A stretch of 64,000 nt of DNA from Bacillus timonensis (GCF_004799755.1 NZ_SLUB01000021.1:1-64000); one strand, 5' to 3'. Numbered from the stretch's first letter, positions 40,299-48,791 are shown. Program-made: numbers and translations. The notes: generated by a model not told the origin, from the letters alone.

Positions 40299-41078
40299 TT
40301 AGCCAACAATATTATATCCTGAATCCACGTAAATCACTTCGCCAGTCACTCCGCGTGAAAGATTGCTTAGCATGGCTACGGACATGTTACCAACATCTTC
40401 TTTTGTGACATTTCGCTTAAGTGGTGCTTTTTCTTCAATCATTTTCATAATGTCATTGAAGCCTGGTACACCCTTGGCAGCTAATGTACGGATTGGACCA
40501 GCTGAAATCGCATTGATTCTAACACCATCTTTTCCAAGGTCAAATGTAAGGTATCTGACACATGCTTCAAGCGATGCTTTCGCGATTCCCATTACATTGT
40601 AACCAGGAAGAGCTCTCACAGCACCTAGGTAAGACATTGTGATGATAGAAGCATCATCTGCTAAATATGGACGAGCAGCTTTTGCGGCAGCTACTAATGA
40701 ATAGGCACTTGTATCCTGTGCAAATGCATACCCATCACGTGATGTATCAATAAAATCACCTTTTAGGTCATCTGCATTGGCGAATGCAACAGAGTGTACT
40801 AGTCCGTGAATTGTCCCTACTTTTTCACCGATATCAGTAAATGCTTGTGAAATGCTTTCATCACTGTTTACATCACATCTAACAATCATTTCAGCCGGGT
40901 AGTTGTATTTCTCTAATAGTTTTTCAAGCTTTTCGCGTGAACGATCTAGACGATAAGTATAGATAACTTTTGCTCCAGCTTTATATAGTGATTCAGCAAC
41001 CCCCCACGCAATACTTCTTTCATTGGCTACGCCCATAACAACAATATTTTTTCCATCTAATTGAATTAAATCTTCCAT
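40299..41078 (-). CDS. fabI: Enoyl-[acyl-carrier-protein] reductase FabI
   Basis: NADH-dependent last step of the fatty-acid elongation cycle, 259 residues from ATG 41078, which has ATGGAGGTAAC upstream. Rossmann motif VVMGVANERSIAWG at about residues 12-25. The catalytic Tyr-x6-Lys pair is in the SDR segment around residues 155-170 (Y in PGYNVMGIAK). It is preceded by a FapR operator. Its place downstream of the yjb block follows B. subtilis. Confidence 0.97.
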   Translation of the reverse strand: MEDLIQLDGKNIVVMGVANERSIAWGVAESLYKAGAKVIYTYRLDRSREKLEKLLEKYNYPAEMIVRCDVNSDESISQAFTDIGEKVGTIHGLVHSVAFANADDLKGDFIDTSRDGYAFAQDTSAYSLVAAAKAARPYLADDASIITMSYLGAVRALPGYNVMGIAKASLEACVRYLTFDLGKDGVRINAISAGPIRTLAAKGVPGFNDIMKMIEEKAPLKRNVTKEDVGNMSVAMLSNLSRGVTGEVIYVDSGYNIVG

Positions 41079-41134
41079 TGTTACCTCCATGACTGCATCA
41101 ATAATTAATTCTTCTCTATTTATTATACCTGGTT

Positions 41135-41151
41135 TTAGTATCTGATGCTAA
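41135..41151 (-). promoter_or_regulatory. FapR operator upstream of fabI
   Basis: The 17-mer TTAGTATCTGATGCTAA matches 15 of 17 positions of the FapR consensus TTAGTACCTRRTACTAA and lies just upstream of a reverse-strand TATAAT (41122-41127). FapR represses lipid synthesis genes until malonyl-CoA rises; fabI is a known regulon member in B. subtilis. Confidence 0.8.
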
Positions 41152-41209
41152 TTAAATCAATTTTATTTTAACCCAAGAGGGTTTCCGCGGCAACTTGCAT
41201 AGATAATAA

Positions 41210-41424
41210 AATTTTTAGTGGCCAGAATGATTTTGATCATGGTCGATTTTTTGACAGGGAAATTAGCCATTATGAGACTGAAGTCTGGAAGAATTTAAAT
41301 TAGAACTGGATGACCTTATCAAAAGATGTGCAATTGCCACAACATCTCCACCTGATTTGTTGGAACATATAGCTAGGGAAGCCCATCATCTGTGGAGAAA
41401 CTTAGAAGACGGAATTATTACTTG
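41210..41424 (+). pseudogene. Possible gene remnant, unidentified
   Basis: Two overlapping frames read like protein. One runs GQNDFDHGRFFDREISHY to a stop near 41302. The other continues from about 41285 with LEEFKLELDDLIKRCAI and ends HHLWRNLEDGIIT at a stop near 41424. A single frameshift would join them. No start codon or ribosome binding site is visible. I do not recognise the family. Confidence 0.3.
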
Positions 41425-41477
41425 ATTGAGCTTACCATGGAAAACAATGCATTTCCCTTAACTTTAATTTCGGGCAG

Positions 41478-41520
41478 AGCCAACTTTCAATTAAGAAAGT
41501 TGGCTATACTTCTTTTTTAT
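41478..41520 (+). terminator. Strong hairpin terminator
   Basis: AGCCAACTTTC (41478-41488) and GAAAGTTGGCT (41495-41505), loop AATTAA, then TATACTTCTTTTTT. It follows the unidentified remnant, which suggests a once functional gene. Confidence 0.75.
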
Positions 41521-41770
41521 GGAGATGAAAGGTGCAAGTAGTGAAGATGATTTGATACAATGAAATCATTGAAATGTTAATATGGCTTATAGCGAATTGG
41601 CTTGGAATATTCCCTTTTCATAACTACCCAGAGAGTTGGAACCTTTTGTTAAAAGTAACTTCGAATTAGTAAAGAATTAGATATCTATGAGTAAATTAAA
41701 AAGTAGGGGGCTTGTCCATTGTAAAATTCCCTTTTTATCAAAATTTTAAAAACTGATAATAAAGGGGTAG
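41521..41770 (+). other. Region without recognisable gene
   Basis: No open frame with a start site is seen between the terminator and the MFS fragment. The AGTAGGGGG at 41701-41709 and AAAGGGGTAG at 41761-41770 look like orphaned ribosome binding sites. Confidence 0.35.
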
Positions 41771-42254
41771 AATAATGTTTGGTTAACCTTTGCCTTGTTT
41801 GTAATATCTACAATAGTTATGCAAGGAATTGTAGACGAAACGCCTTTCCGGGTTAAAAATGAGAAGCAGAGTACAGGAGAAGCTTTAAAAGAAGGCTGGC
41901 ATACAATTTGGAAAAATCCTATCTTTCGCAGTATACATGTCATCTTTTTTATTGAAGCTATTGCAAATGTAGTATGGGTGGCAGCTATTCTTTATGGATT
42001 TGTAAATGAAGTGCTACATGTTACAGAGGCATGGTGGGGCTATATTAATACCGCATTCTTTCTTGGATTGATATTTGGTGGAGTAATCAGTTCGAGGTTT
42101 TCGGTGAAAGTTGAAAAGAATATGAGAAAGATTTTGATATACTCTTCATTTTTGTGCTTCACTAGTAACCTTATTGTTTGGATTAAATTCAATTGCTTGG
42201 ATGGCCTTAATACTGGTTGTTCTAAGTGGATTTCAAAGGGGCTGGCTGCAATAA
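41771..42254 (+). pseudogene. MFS transporter fragment, truncated and frameshifted
   Basis: The frame from 41771 reads NNVWLTFALFVISTIV, then GEALKEGWHTIWKNP and WWGYINTAFFLGLIFGG, the middle part of an MFS permease. Near 42150-42175 the frame shifts by one, after which another frame gives TLLFGLNSIAWMAL and VVLSGFQ before a stop at 42252. About 125 residues remain. The N-terminal helices and the C-terminal third are missing. Because of the frameshift the forward frame runs on into the next gene. Confidence 0.75.
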
Positions 42255-42289
42255 AGACTAAAGTTAATTATCCGTTTATCTATTTTTTG

Positions 42290-43384
42290 ATGGAACCTAA
42301 TGTCGTGTTCGTATATAAAATGGAAACAAATCATTATTTAACTGTTTCGGATTGGATTGAAAGTGGGGAGTTGCAAACGTTTGAATTAAATCATGAAGAT
42401 GAGTTTGAGACATTTACCCATGAAAATAGCGCTCCACTTGAAGGAAAAGGTTATCTTATGCAGCAAAGCGATATGACCCTCATGGTCGAAAAAATTAATA
42501 AATACATACAAAAATATCGCCAATTACATACTTTTTCAGCAGGCTTTGATGAGGCAGGTTATAAAACTAGTACGGTACATCTTGTTTCCTCGGAATCAGC
42601 AGCAGGAATCTTAAGAGTTGGACTTGAAAGACCCAAGGTTGTGATTGGATTACCTGACTCCCTTTCGATTGGACCATTGTGGAAGTTAGATGAAAAAGTG
42701 GGACAAACGCTTCGAAATGAATGGTTATATGAACATATCAATTATGAAGGGGATGATTATGAATATGAAAATAAATTTGCCAATGCATTGCGCGAGATAG
42801 AAGATATTCCCGGGCAAAATCCTATATACATTTGGTATGGCAATAATGCCGATGAACAAATTGGGCTGAGGTTCCTTCTATATTTATTGCGGAATAAAAC
42901 AAATGTTATTTATCTTATCAACTCCACCGAACTATATGAAAGATATATAGCGCCTAACTTGAATGGTCAAACGGTACTCCATACAGGACACATCGAACCT
43001 GAAGATTTAAGATGGCTTTACGAAAAAAACAGCAAGTCCCAATCTTTATCTGATCAGGATATAAATCAATATCATAAGGAATGGATATCCTTGTCACAAT
43101 CGAAGGAAGTCCTGCGTCTATGGAGGGACCATGAAATAGCAGAAGTTAATGAAAATAACTATGATCCACTGATCATAAAAACCATTGAAATGTTGCATCA
43201 TGGGCAGGAAAGTAAGGACTTTATCAAGGCGGGAATGGTGATTGGAGAAATCCTTTCAGGGACGAACGAATCGATCAATGCTTTCTTTTTAGAGTATAGA
43301 ATTCGGCATTTAATTTATAGTGGGGTCCTTGAGTTAAAAGGAATACCAAAATCGATGAGGCACTACGGTGTTAAACTGCGGTAA
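42290..43384 (+). CDS. DUF1835/DUF3658 domain protein
   Basis: About 354-364 residues. The frame is open far upstream through the MFS remnant. The protein itself probably starts at ATG 42320 (METNHYLTV) or 42290; neither has a good ribosome binding site, so it may be poorly expressed or have lost its own start. HLVSSESAAGILRVGL and VIGLPDSLSIGPLWKL mark the DUF1835 domain. The C-terminal half with WISLSQSKEVLRLW and YRIRHLIYSGVLELKG is DUF3658. The function of the family is unknown. Confidence 0.7.
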   Translation: MEPNVVFVYKMETNHYLTVSDWIESGELQTFELNHEDEFETFTHENSAPLEGKGYLMQQSDMTLMVEKINKYIQKYRQLHTFSAGFDEAGYKTSTVHLVSSESAAGILRVGLERPKVVIGLPDSLSIGPLWKLDEKVGQTLRNEWLYEHINYEGDDYEYENKFANALREIEDIPGQNPIYIWYGNNADEQIGLRFLLYLLRNKTNVIYLINSTELYERYIAPNLNGQTVLHTGHIEPEDLRWLYEKNSKSQSLSDQDINQYHKEWISLSQSKEVLRLWRDHEIAEVNENNYDPLIIKTIEMLHHGQESKDFIKAGMVIGEILSGTNESINAFFLEYRIRHLIYSGVLELKGIPKSMRHYGVKLR

Positions 43385-43569
43385 GGATATGAAAGGCCCC
43401 ATGAAACCTCGTTCTCTTGTAAACCTCCTTTTACTTCAATAAGGATATTTTCTAAAAGATTGTTGCTTTTCAACAGATATGAATAATAAAGATAATTGAC
43501 AGAAAATTGAATAATGTTATTATAAAATTAAACAGATATGGTCAATAATGGGAAAAAGGGGGGCTTCAC

Positions 43570-44052
43570 TTGGGTTTAATTCAAAAATTAACTGGAAGTA
43601 AGGTCAATAGAAATTTCCACATCTACTTAATCTTAATGTTAGTTATTTATACTGCTTATGTATTATTAATGAACTATAGAATAAAAATGTCTGATGTCTG
43701 GATGGCAAAAGCAGACACATTAACTCCAGAAAATATAGAAAGTATTATGCAATATGGAAAATGGTCAGAGAGAATTGAAATCTCTTCAATAATTTTGTTT
43801 GTTGTTATGGGTATACTTTCTATTATCACCAACAAATTATGGGTGTTTTTCAAATACAATCTTATACTGGTAATCAGTATTTTGATGTTTAGTTTTGTGT
43901 TCTACTTTATTACAACTTTAACTATTTTCAATTTACTGTTACCTTTAATGAATTTATCTTCCTACTTTTCAATTTTACTTGTATATGTATTGTTAGCAAA
44001 AATATTGAAATTCAGAAGGGATAAAAAAATAATGCTTTTTAGTAGATTATGA
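43570..44052 (+). CDS. Four-helix membrane protein, unknown function
   Basis: A 160-residue protein starting at TTG 43570 after AAAAAGGGGGGC. Hydrophobic segments lie at about residues 17-35, 71-91, 95-116 and 122-146. The loop between helices 1 and 2 is 35 residues long with an amphipathic stretch. I recognise no family. A terminator follows, so it is a single-gene unit. Confidence 0.65.
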   Translation: MGLIQKLTGSKVNRNFHIYLILMLVIYTAYVLLMNYRIKMSDVWMAKADTLTPENIESIMQYGKWSERIEISSIILFVVMGILSIITNKLWVFFKYNLILVISILMFSFVFYFITTLTIFNLLLPLMNLSSYFSILLVYVLLAKILKFRRDKKIMLFSRL

Positions 44053-44078
44053 GACCGTTGGATTAGCGGTCTTTTTTA
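44052..44078 (+). terminator. Terminator after membrane protein gene
   Basis: AGACCG and CGGTCT around a TTGGATTAG loop, followed by TTTTTTA. It overlaps the last base of the stop codon. Confidence 0.8.
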
Positions 44079-44145
44079 CGTTCATCTAAAGTAATGGTGA
44101 TGGCTAGTTTAAAAAAGACTATTTCCAATTGTGGAGTTATTTGTT

Positions 44146-44173
44146 ATTATTAGTGTAATATTACACTAATAAT
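44146..44173. promoter_or_regulatory. 28-bp perfect palindrome, probable operator
   Basis: ATTATTAGTGTAAT is followed at once by its exact reverse complement ATTACACTAATAAT. The centre is 48 bp before the likely start of the membrane protein gene at 44208, where a repressor would block transcription. The half-site TTAGTGTAAT does not match an operator I know. Confidence 0.7.
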
Positions 44174-44207
44174 GAATTAACTTGTGGTTATTATGGGGGA
44201 GTCGGCA

Positions 44208-44513
44208 TTGTATAAAGGTCATTATGTTATTTGGATTTTAATAATTATTGCTACGACATTTGGTATATACGGGCAATCACTTGCCTATTTTTTGGAAAAC
44301 ATAACTAATACCAATAATGCTGTGTATTACTTAACCGCGTTTACGGTTAGTAGTATCCTCATTTACTTCGTTACCCCTTTAATAGCATATTTGATGATCA
44401 AGTTTGAAAAAATGGATGATAAATTTATTCCTTTCTACATATTAATTTTTGGCATGTTAGGGATATTTGTATCTCTATGGTCAGTATTTGTCTGTGTAAT
44501 GTGGTGGGGCTAG
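44208..44513 (+). CDS. Three-helix membrane protein, unknown function
   Basis: 101 residues from TTG 44208, chosen because GGGGGAG lies 6 bp upstream. GTG 44184 and ATG 44193 are in frame but lack a ribosome binding site. Hydrophobic segments lie at about residues 7-27, 41-63 and 76-99. It is probably controlled by the palindrome at 44146-44173. I recognise no family. Confidence 0.6.
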   Translation: MYKGHYVIWILIIIATTFGIYGQSLAYFLENITNTNNAVYYLTAFTVSSILIYFVTPLIAYLMIKFEKMDDKFIPFYILIFGMLGIFVSLWSVFVCVMWWG

Positions 44514-44550
44514 ATTTCAAAAAAGCTTGAATGTAGAGAAGGGAAGGAAT

Positions 44551-44766
44551 ATGAGAAATAGAGGCTCGGATGTAATAATTGAAAATGGTAAGGTTGGATT
44601 AATTCAGAGGATTAGGCATGGTTCAGCATATTATGTTTTTCCTGGTGGAGGTGTCGAGAATGGGGAAACCCCAGAAGACGCAGCAAAAAGAGAAGCGTTT
44701 GATTATTACACTACTAAAGATAGCCAGCCCATTCATTCTTTTAATTTTTTAGGATATAGAAAGTAG
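44551..44766 (+). pseudogene. Truncated Nudix hydrolase
   Basis: 72 residues from ATG 44551 with GGGAAGGAAT upstream. The first half is a good Nudix hydrolase: IIENGKVGLIQRIRHG, then the Nudix box start GGGVENGETPEDAAKREAF. The box then breaks (DYYTTKDSQ instead of the E-x-x-E-E-x-G helix) and only 18 more residues remain, where a normal family member has about 70. The catalytic glutamates are lost, so it is almost certainly inactive. Confidence 0.8.
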
Positions 44767-44774
44767 GTAAATTA

Positions 44775-45475
44775 ATGATTCCGTTAGTATATGACCAAAT
44801 TAATCAATGGGGTAAAGACGATGAATTCTTTTTAGCTCTATTAAAAAAATAGCTGATTTGGGCTGTGGAACAGGCAGATTGACTTCTCATTTTGCGAAAG
44901 TGGGCTATCGTATTACTGCTATCGACCCGAATGTAGAAGCAATTGAATATGCGAAAAATAAAGAGTATCCTGGCGACTTGACTTGGCTTGTAGGCGATAG
45001 TTCAAATTTACATACAAATACGTTTGATACTATTATAATGACCGCAAATGTTGCACAAGTATTCCTTACAGATAAAAGTTGGCAATCTGTCATTTCTGAC
45101 GCATATCTAGCATTAAAACCCGGAGGATATTTTATTTTTGATACACGCAACCCATTAGCAAGAGTGCGGGAACAATGGGAAAAAGATATGACGCCTGATA
45201 TTGCTAAAAATCAGAAGACTGGTGAGCGACTTGAAATTTGGACAGAATACGAGGGGTTTGTAGAAGGTATTTACACGTTTTATGAAACTGTGAAAAATAC
45301 AGATACAAACGAAACAATAATTCATGAAAAAATGCAATTAAAATTCCGAACACAGGAAGAATTCTATGAGTCATTGCAACAAGCAGGATTTTCGAATATC
45401 CAAGTGTATGGGGATTGGGAGTTTAAACATGCAGCTGAAGACACCAAATCTTTTATTTTCTGCTGCGAAAAATAA
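44775..45475 (+). pseudogene. SAM-dependent methyltransferase, frameshifted near its start
   Basis: Starting at ATG 44775 the frame reads VYDQINQWGKDDEFFLALLKK and stops at 44850. A second frame takes over at about 44846 with IADLGCGTGRL (the SAM-binding motif I) and runs to 45475 through AIDPN, DTIIMTANVAQVF and LKPGGYFIF. The shift is at a run of seven As (44844-44849). It could be a real mutation, a sequencing error or slippage. If repaired the protein would have about 233 residues, normal for a class I methyltransferase of type 11/25. Next to a broken Nudix gene, decay is the likelier reading. Confidence 0.72.
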
Positions 45476-45574
45476 GGGGTCTTTGGCGAAAAATCTTTTC
45501 TTGAATACGAGAGATTTTATTTAGTAAAGAGGAGTAAGCAAAAAAGAAGTGACTTAAACGCCACTCCTGAGTTG

Positions 45575-45985
45575 CTAGTTTTTCCTTGGAATCTTAAAAC
45601 CATTTTCTATTTTTTCGAAACCAATCTTAGGATAGTATTCCATTGCAATTGGCGAAGACAAAAGAAGTAAGGCAACTTCTTCGCCGATGTGTTCTTGTAG
45701 TAATCTTACCATTTCTTTACCTATGCCGTTATTTTGATAATTCTTATTAACGGCTAAATCGGATAGATAACAACAATAACTATAATCGGTAATAGCTCTA
45801 GCAACACCAATTAGTTGGCCATTATCCCAAGCGGTAATCAGAGGATTAGAATTTTCGATCATTCGTTGAAGTCGCTTCAAATCATCAGTCGGTCTTTTTA
45901 TTCCAGATGTTTTGAATATATTTGAGAGTTCTTCCGCTTTAATTGGTTCATTAACTTTATAAGAAATTTGAGTAATAGTTTCCAT
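45575..45985 (-). CDS. GNAT family N-acetyltransferase
   Basis: 136 residues from ATG 45985 (METITQIS), which has GAAGGAGAGACAA upstream. The open frame extends further but without a ribosome binding site. The acetyl-CoA loop NYQNNGIGKEMV and the YYPKIGFEKI motif identify the GNAT fold. The substrate is unknown. It is followed on the same strand by nothing and preceded by another GNAT gene 117 bp upstream. Confidence 0.82.
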   Translation of the reverse strand: METITQISYKVNEPIKAEELSNIFKTSGIKRPTDDLKRLQRMIENSNPLITAWDNGQLIGVARAITDYSYCCYLSDLAVNKNYQNNGIGKEMVRLLQEHIGEEVALLLLSSPIAMEYYPKIGFEKIENGFKIPRKN

Positions 45986-46101
45986 TTGTCTCTCCTTCAG
46001 TGTGCAAAAGATATAAGTTGAGAATGTAAAAAATACTTTAAAATAACAAAGTGTATATAAATAAAAGGATCCAATCGCCATTCTAGATAGTAGAACGATA
46101 G

Positions 46102-46542
46102 TTATGTAATTTTTTTGTACATCACGATATGTGGACCAATTGGCGGATAATCAAAAACTTCACCATGTGCTTTAAAACCTAACTTACTATAATATTCTTG
46201 TACATTTGTTCTGCCTTTACACCATAAAAAGTAAATCCCCCTTTCTTTGATAATATTTTCTGCGTAGGTAACAACTGCTCTTCCTGCTCCCAACTTCCGA
46301 AATTCTTCAAGGGTTGCCATTTGCCTTAAACGATACTGACTTTCAATAGGGAAATCCGGATTTCTATCTCGAATAAAGGATGCAACGCTTATTAGGACTT
46401 CTTGATAAAATGCACCAATATGAAATGCATAGTCCCCATGGTCTGTATCATACTTGGATTCATCAATTGATTGATTTGGACGTAAAACAGTTTGTCTTAA
46501 ATGATAGGTCATTTCTGGTTCGATGGTTTTTACCTCTAACAT
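46102..46542 (-). CDS. GNAT family N-acetyltransferase
   Basis: 146 residues. RQMATLEEFRKLGAGRAVV contains the acetyl-CoA-binding R-x-x-G-x-G/A and EYYSKLGF the C-terminal GNAT motif. A short His/Asp-rich stretch (YDTDHGDYAFHIGAF) lies in the N-terminal half. Substrate unknown. ATCGGAGAGAGAAACT precedes the ATG. It diverges from the ECF sigma gene. Confidence 0.8.
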   Translation of the reverse strand: MLEVKTIEPEMTYHLRQTVLRPNQSIDESKYDTDHGDYAFHIGAFYQEVLISVASFIRDRNPDFPIESQYRLRQMATLEEFRKLGAGRAVVTYAENIIKERGIYFLWCKGRTNVQEYYSKLGFKAHGEVFDYPPIGPHIVMYKKIT

Positions 46543-46649
46543 AGTTTCTCTCTCCGATCCTGTAAAATCATTTTATTAAAAGGTGAATTTCCTCTAAATG
46601 GAAAATATCGCAGGTTAAATATATTTTTGTTAAAATTTTATAAAAATAC

Positions 46650-46677
46650 TGTAACATTATCAAGAGGTAAACGTGTA
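46650..46677 (+). promoter_or_regulatory. ECF-type promoter, probably autoregulatory
   Basis: TGTAAC (46650-46655), a 16-bp spacer and CGTGTA (46672-46677) fit the AAC...CGT pattern of Bacillus ECF promoters. It lies 30 bp before the ECF sigma gene, so the sigma factor is likely to drive its own operon. Confidence 0.7.
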
Positions 46678-46706
46678 AATAGTGTAAGGATAAAGAGGGG
46701 GGTCAG

Positions 46707-47240
46707 ATGCTAAATCAATTAAAATTATCAAATTTATATAAACAGTATGCAAAGCCTCTTTATTTTTACCTTTTAAAATTAAGTGGATCGGCACAGCTTG
46801 CAGAGGATTTAACGCAAGAAACCTTCGTTCGTGCAACTATATCTTTACATAAATATGATGGGGAAGAAGCACGTGCTTGGCTGTTTAAGGTAGCACGGAA
46901 CGCATATTTGGATGAATGGCGAAAGCAAAATCGACGGAAGTATATTCCTTTTTTATCCATTTTCTCATCGAAAGAAGAAATGGTTAGTCCGTATGGGATA
47001 CCGGAAGAAACTCTATTAAAGCAAGAACAACATAAGCAACTGGAGGATTTGTTATCCTTTTTGCCCGAACAATATAGGTCAATCCTTTATTTACGTGAGT
47101 TTGAGGAATTTAGTTATCAAGAAATAATGGAAGCATTACAACTTACAGAAGAACAAGTGAAAGTAACACTTTATCGAGCAAGAAAGCGTTTGTCGTTTCT
47201 TGCTAAAAAGAAAGGGTGGGAATATGACAGGGTGGAATAA
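46707..47240 (+). CDS. ECF (sigma-70 group 4) RNA polymerase sigma factor
   Basis: 177 residues. Region 2 includes AEDLTQETFVRA (about residues 31-42) and WLFKVARNAYLDEWRK. Region 4 near residues 115-165 has LPEQYRSILYLREFEEFSYQEI and VKVTLYRARKRL. It resembles SigM-like envelope-stress sigma factors. The ribosome binding site is AAAGAGGGGGGTCAG. It overlaps the anti-sigma gene by 17 bp. Confidence 0.9.
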   Translation: MLNQLKLSNLYKQYAKPLYFYLLKLSGSAQLAEDLTQETFVRATISLHKYDGEEARAWLFKVARNAYLDEWRKQNRRKYIPFLSIFSSKEEMVSPYGIPEETLLKQEQHKQLEDLLSFLPEQYRSILYLREFEEFSYQEIMEALQLTEEQVKVTLYRARKRLSFLAKKKGWEYDRVE

Positions 47241-48246
47241 GGATTTAGAAAAACGAATATTAAAAAAGTCAAGGTTCACCTTAGCGTTCCGGATTATCCG
47301 TATATTGCTAGTGGTGTTGTTCATATATGCTATCTATATGATATTTGTAAATATAATTGCTGATAAAATGGATGTGGGAAAGGAAGCTATGTATTATTCA
47401 AGTCTTGCACTTGAGTGGACTGTTCCAAATGTACGTGGGGACTTCGATATTAAGGAAGAGGAAATGACTTCATTCGGTACAAAGCGATTGTCCTATAATT
47501 TACTTAAAAAGGTAGGGATTAAGGACCTTGTTATCGGTGAGGCAGAAGTAACAAAGCGTCTCTCCAGTCATTATTCCAATATTACCTATTCACATCCCGG
47601 TCTACAACAATTAAGTGAATTTTCCTTTTCTCTCCCTGAAGACCCACGTACAAATAGGAAGCTAGACGCTAATACATCACCTCATGTGTGGGAACCATTA
47701 GAGATGTTACCTGAAGGCACAGTTGGAGAGTTAGCATTTTCCACTGATAGTTTTATGGAATCAGAAAAACTAATTGCGAATTTACGGGAATTTGATATTC
47801 ATATTTTGTGGATGCCCTTATACACAGGGGAATTTGTAAATTTCGAGCCATACGGTTGGAGCGGTAGTAATAATTTGATTATGGTTTCAGATGTAATTGG
47901 GTTAACAGGTGGAATTGATCATGACGAAAATTTTCATCAAACGCTAAGGATCAACAGGTTAGATGAAAGTTCAGTAAAGGAAAGTAAACAGTTAATGTTA
48001 GATAACATGGAAGAACTCCTAGGGAAGGCAGAAAGTTATTATGAGCGGTTCCTGGGTCTTGGGCATTTAAAGGAAAAATATCAATATTTACAAGAGGAAG
48101 GTTTTACCGTATATGGTGCTGTTGTAACAGGTCCTGTTAAAGAATTATTAAAACTAAAAGAGGAATCATTTATTCAAGGGGAACAATTAGGTGAAGTAGA
48201 ACTATGGAATTGGGAGCCTACTGATCAATCAGAATTTATGGATTAA
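47224..48246 (+). CDS. Membrane anti-sigma factor with sigma-regulator C-terminal domain
   Basis: 340 residues from ATG 47224, after AAGGGTGGGAAT. A short cytosolic N-terminus (about 25 residues, where the sigma factor would bind) is followed by one membrane helix (about residues 26-46) and a large outer domain. That domain contains PEGTVGELAFSTD and DIHILWMPLYTGEF, typical of the Sigma_reg_C family. Unlike ZAS-domain anti-sigmas it has no HxxxCxxC zinc motif. It is translationally coupled to the sigma factor and presumably holds it at the membrane until a signal releases it. Confidence 0.85.
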   Translation: MTGWNKDLEKRILKKSRFTLAFRIIRILLVVLFIYAIYMIFVNIIADKMDVGKEAMYYSSLALEWTVPNVRGDFDIKEEEMTSFGTKRLSYNLLKKVGIKDLVIGEAEVTKRLSSHYSNITYSHPGLQQLSEFSFSLPEDPRTNRKLDANTSPHVWEPLEMLPEGTVGELAFSTDSFMESEKLIANLREFDIHILWMPLYTGEFVNFEPYGWSGSNNLIMVSDVIGLTGGIDHDENFHQTLRINRLDESSVKESKQLMLDNMEELLGKAESYYERFLGLGHLKEKYQYLQEEGFTVYGAVVTGPVKELLKLKEESFIQGEQLGEVELWNWEPTDQSEFMD

Positions 48247-48311
48247 AGGATAGGTTGAAATATGTAATGACCCAACAGAGCTAGATAGATTAACAGTTTG
48301 TTATAAGATCG

Positions 48312-48340
48312 AAAGGCCCCAATAAAGGGGCTTTGTTTCT
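48312..48340. terminator. Bidirectional terminator
   Basis: AAGGCCCC and GGGGCTTT around AATAAA, between the anti-sigma gene and the convergent secreted-protein gene. The forward T run is interrupted (TTTGTTT). Confidence 0.65.
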
Positions 48341-48791
48341 ATTCTTGGTAAAATATAAATGATTCTTTATATTTCTGTCCAACTACTTTTTTACCATCAG
48401 TTAACTGTTCATACGGTTTTTCTATCCAGGTAACGATGACTTCAATTTGCTTTGCTTCTATCGAAACCGGTTGGTTTGTATGATGATAGAAGTCCTGGTC
48501 TGATGACGAAACATAACTTAAACCAAGCATCGTCTTGGAGTTTGGCTCATCACGATATACTTCGAAAGTTAGATCATATACCTTTTCGCCGACATTTTTA
48601 ATATCAATACTATATAGGTTGAAAACATCCTTCTCCTCTTTTACTTGATCCGTCTCAGCTTTTCCAAGGGTTACTTTCCAGTGGCCAGAGGTTTGGGTTA
48701 CCGGCAGTTCCTTTATTGAAGCGGCACTTGTTGAAAAGGAACTACATACAACAGCAAGAACACTAATTATAGCGACAACAATATATTTCAT
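48339..48791 (-). CDS. Secreted protein of unknown function
   Basis: 150 residues from ATG 48791, after CGGGAGGAATACAA. A signal peptide (residues about 1-23, ending STSAAS) is followed by a beta-rich domain of about 125 residues with LYSIDIKNVGEKVYDLTFEVYR-type strands (Ig/DUF4352-like pattern). No catalytic motif is seen. I do not recognise the exact family. Its terminator is shared with the anti-sigma gene, so it may or may not belong to the same stress response. Confidence 0.68.
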   Translation of the reverse strand: MKYIVVAIISVLAVVCSSFSTSAASIKELPVTQTSGHWKVTLGKAETDQVKEEKDVFNLYSIDIKNVGEKVYDLTFEVYRDEPNSKTMLGLSYVSSSDQDFYHHTNQPVSIEAKQIEVIVTWIEKPYEQLTDGKKVVGQKYKESFIFYQE

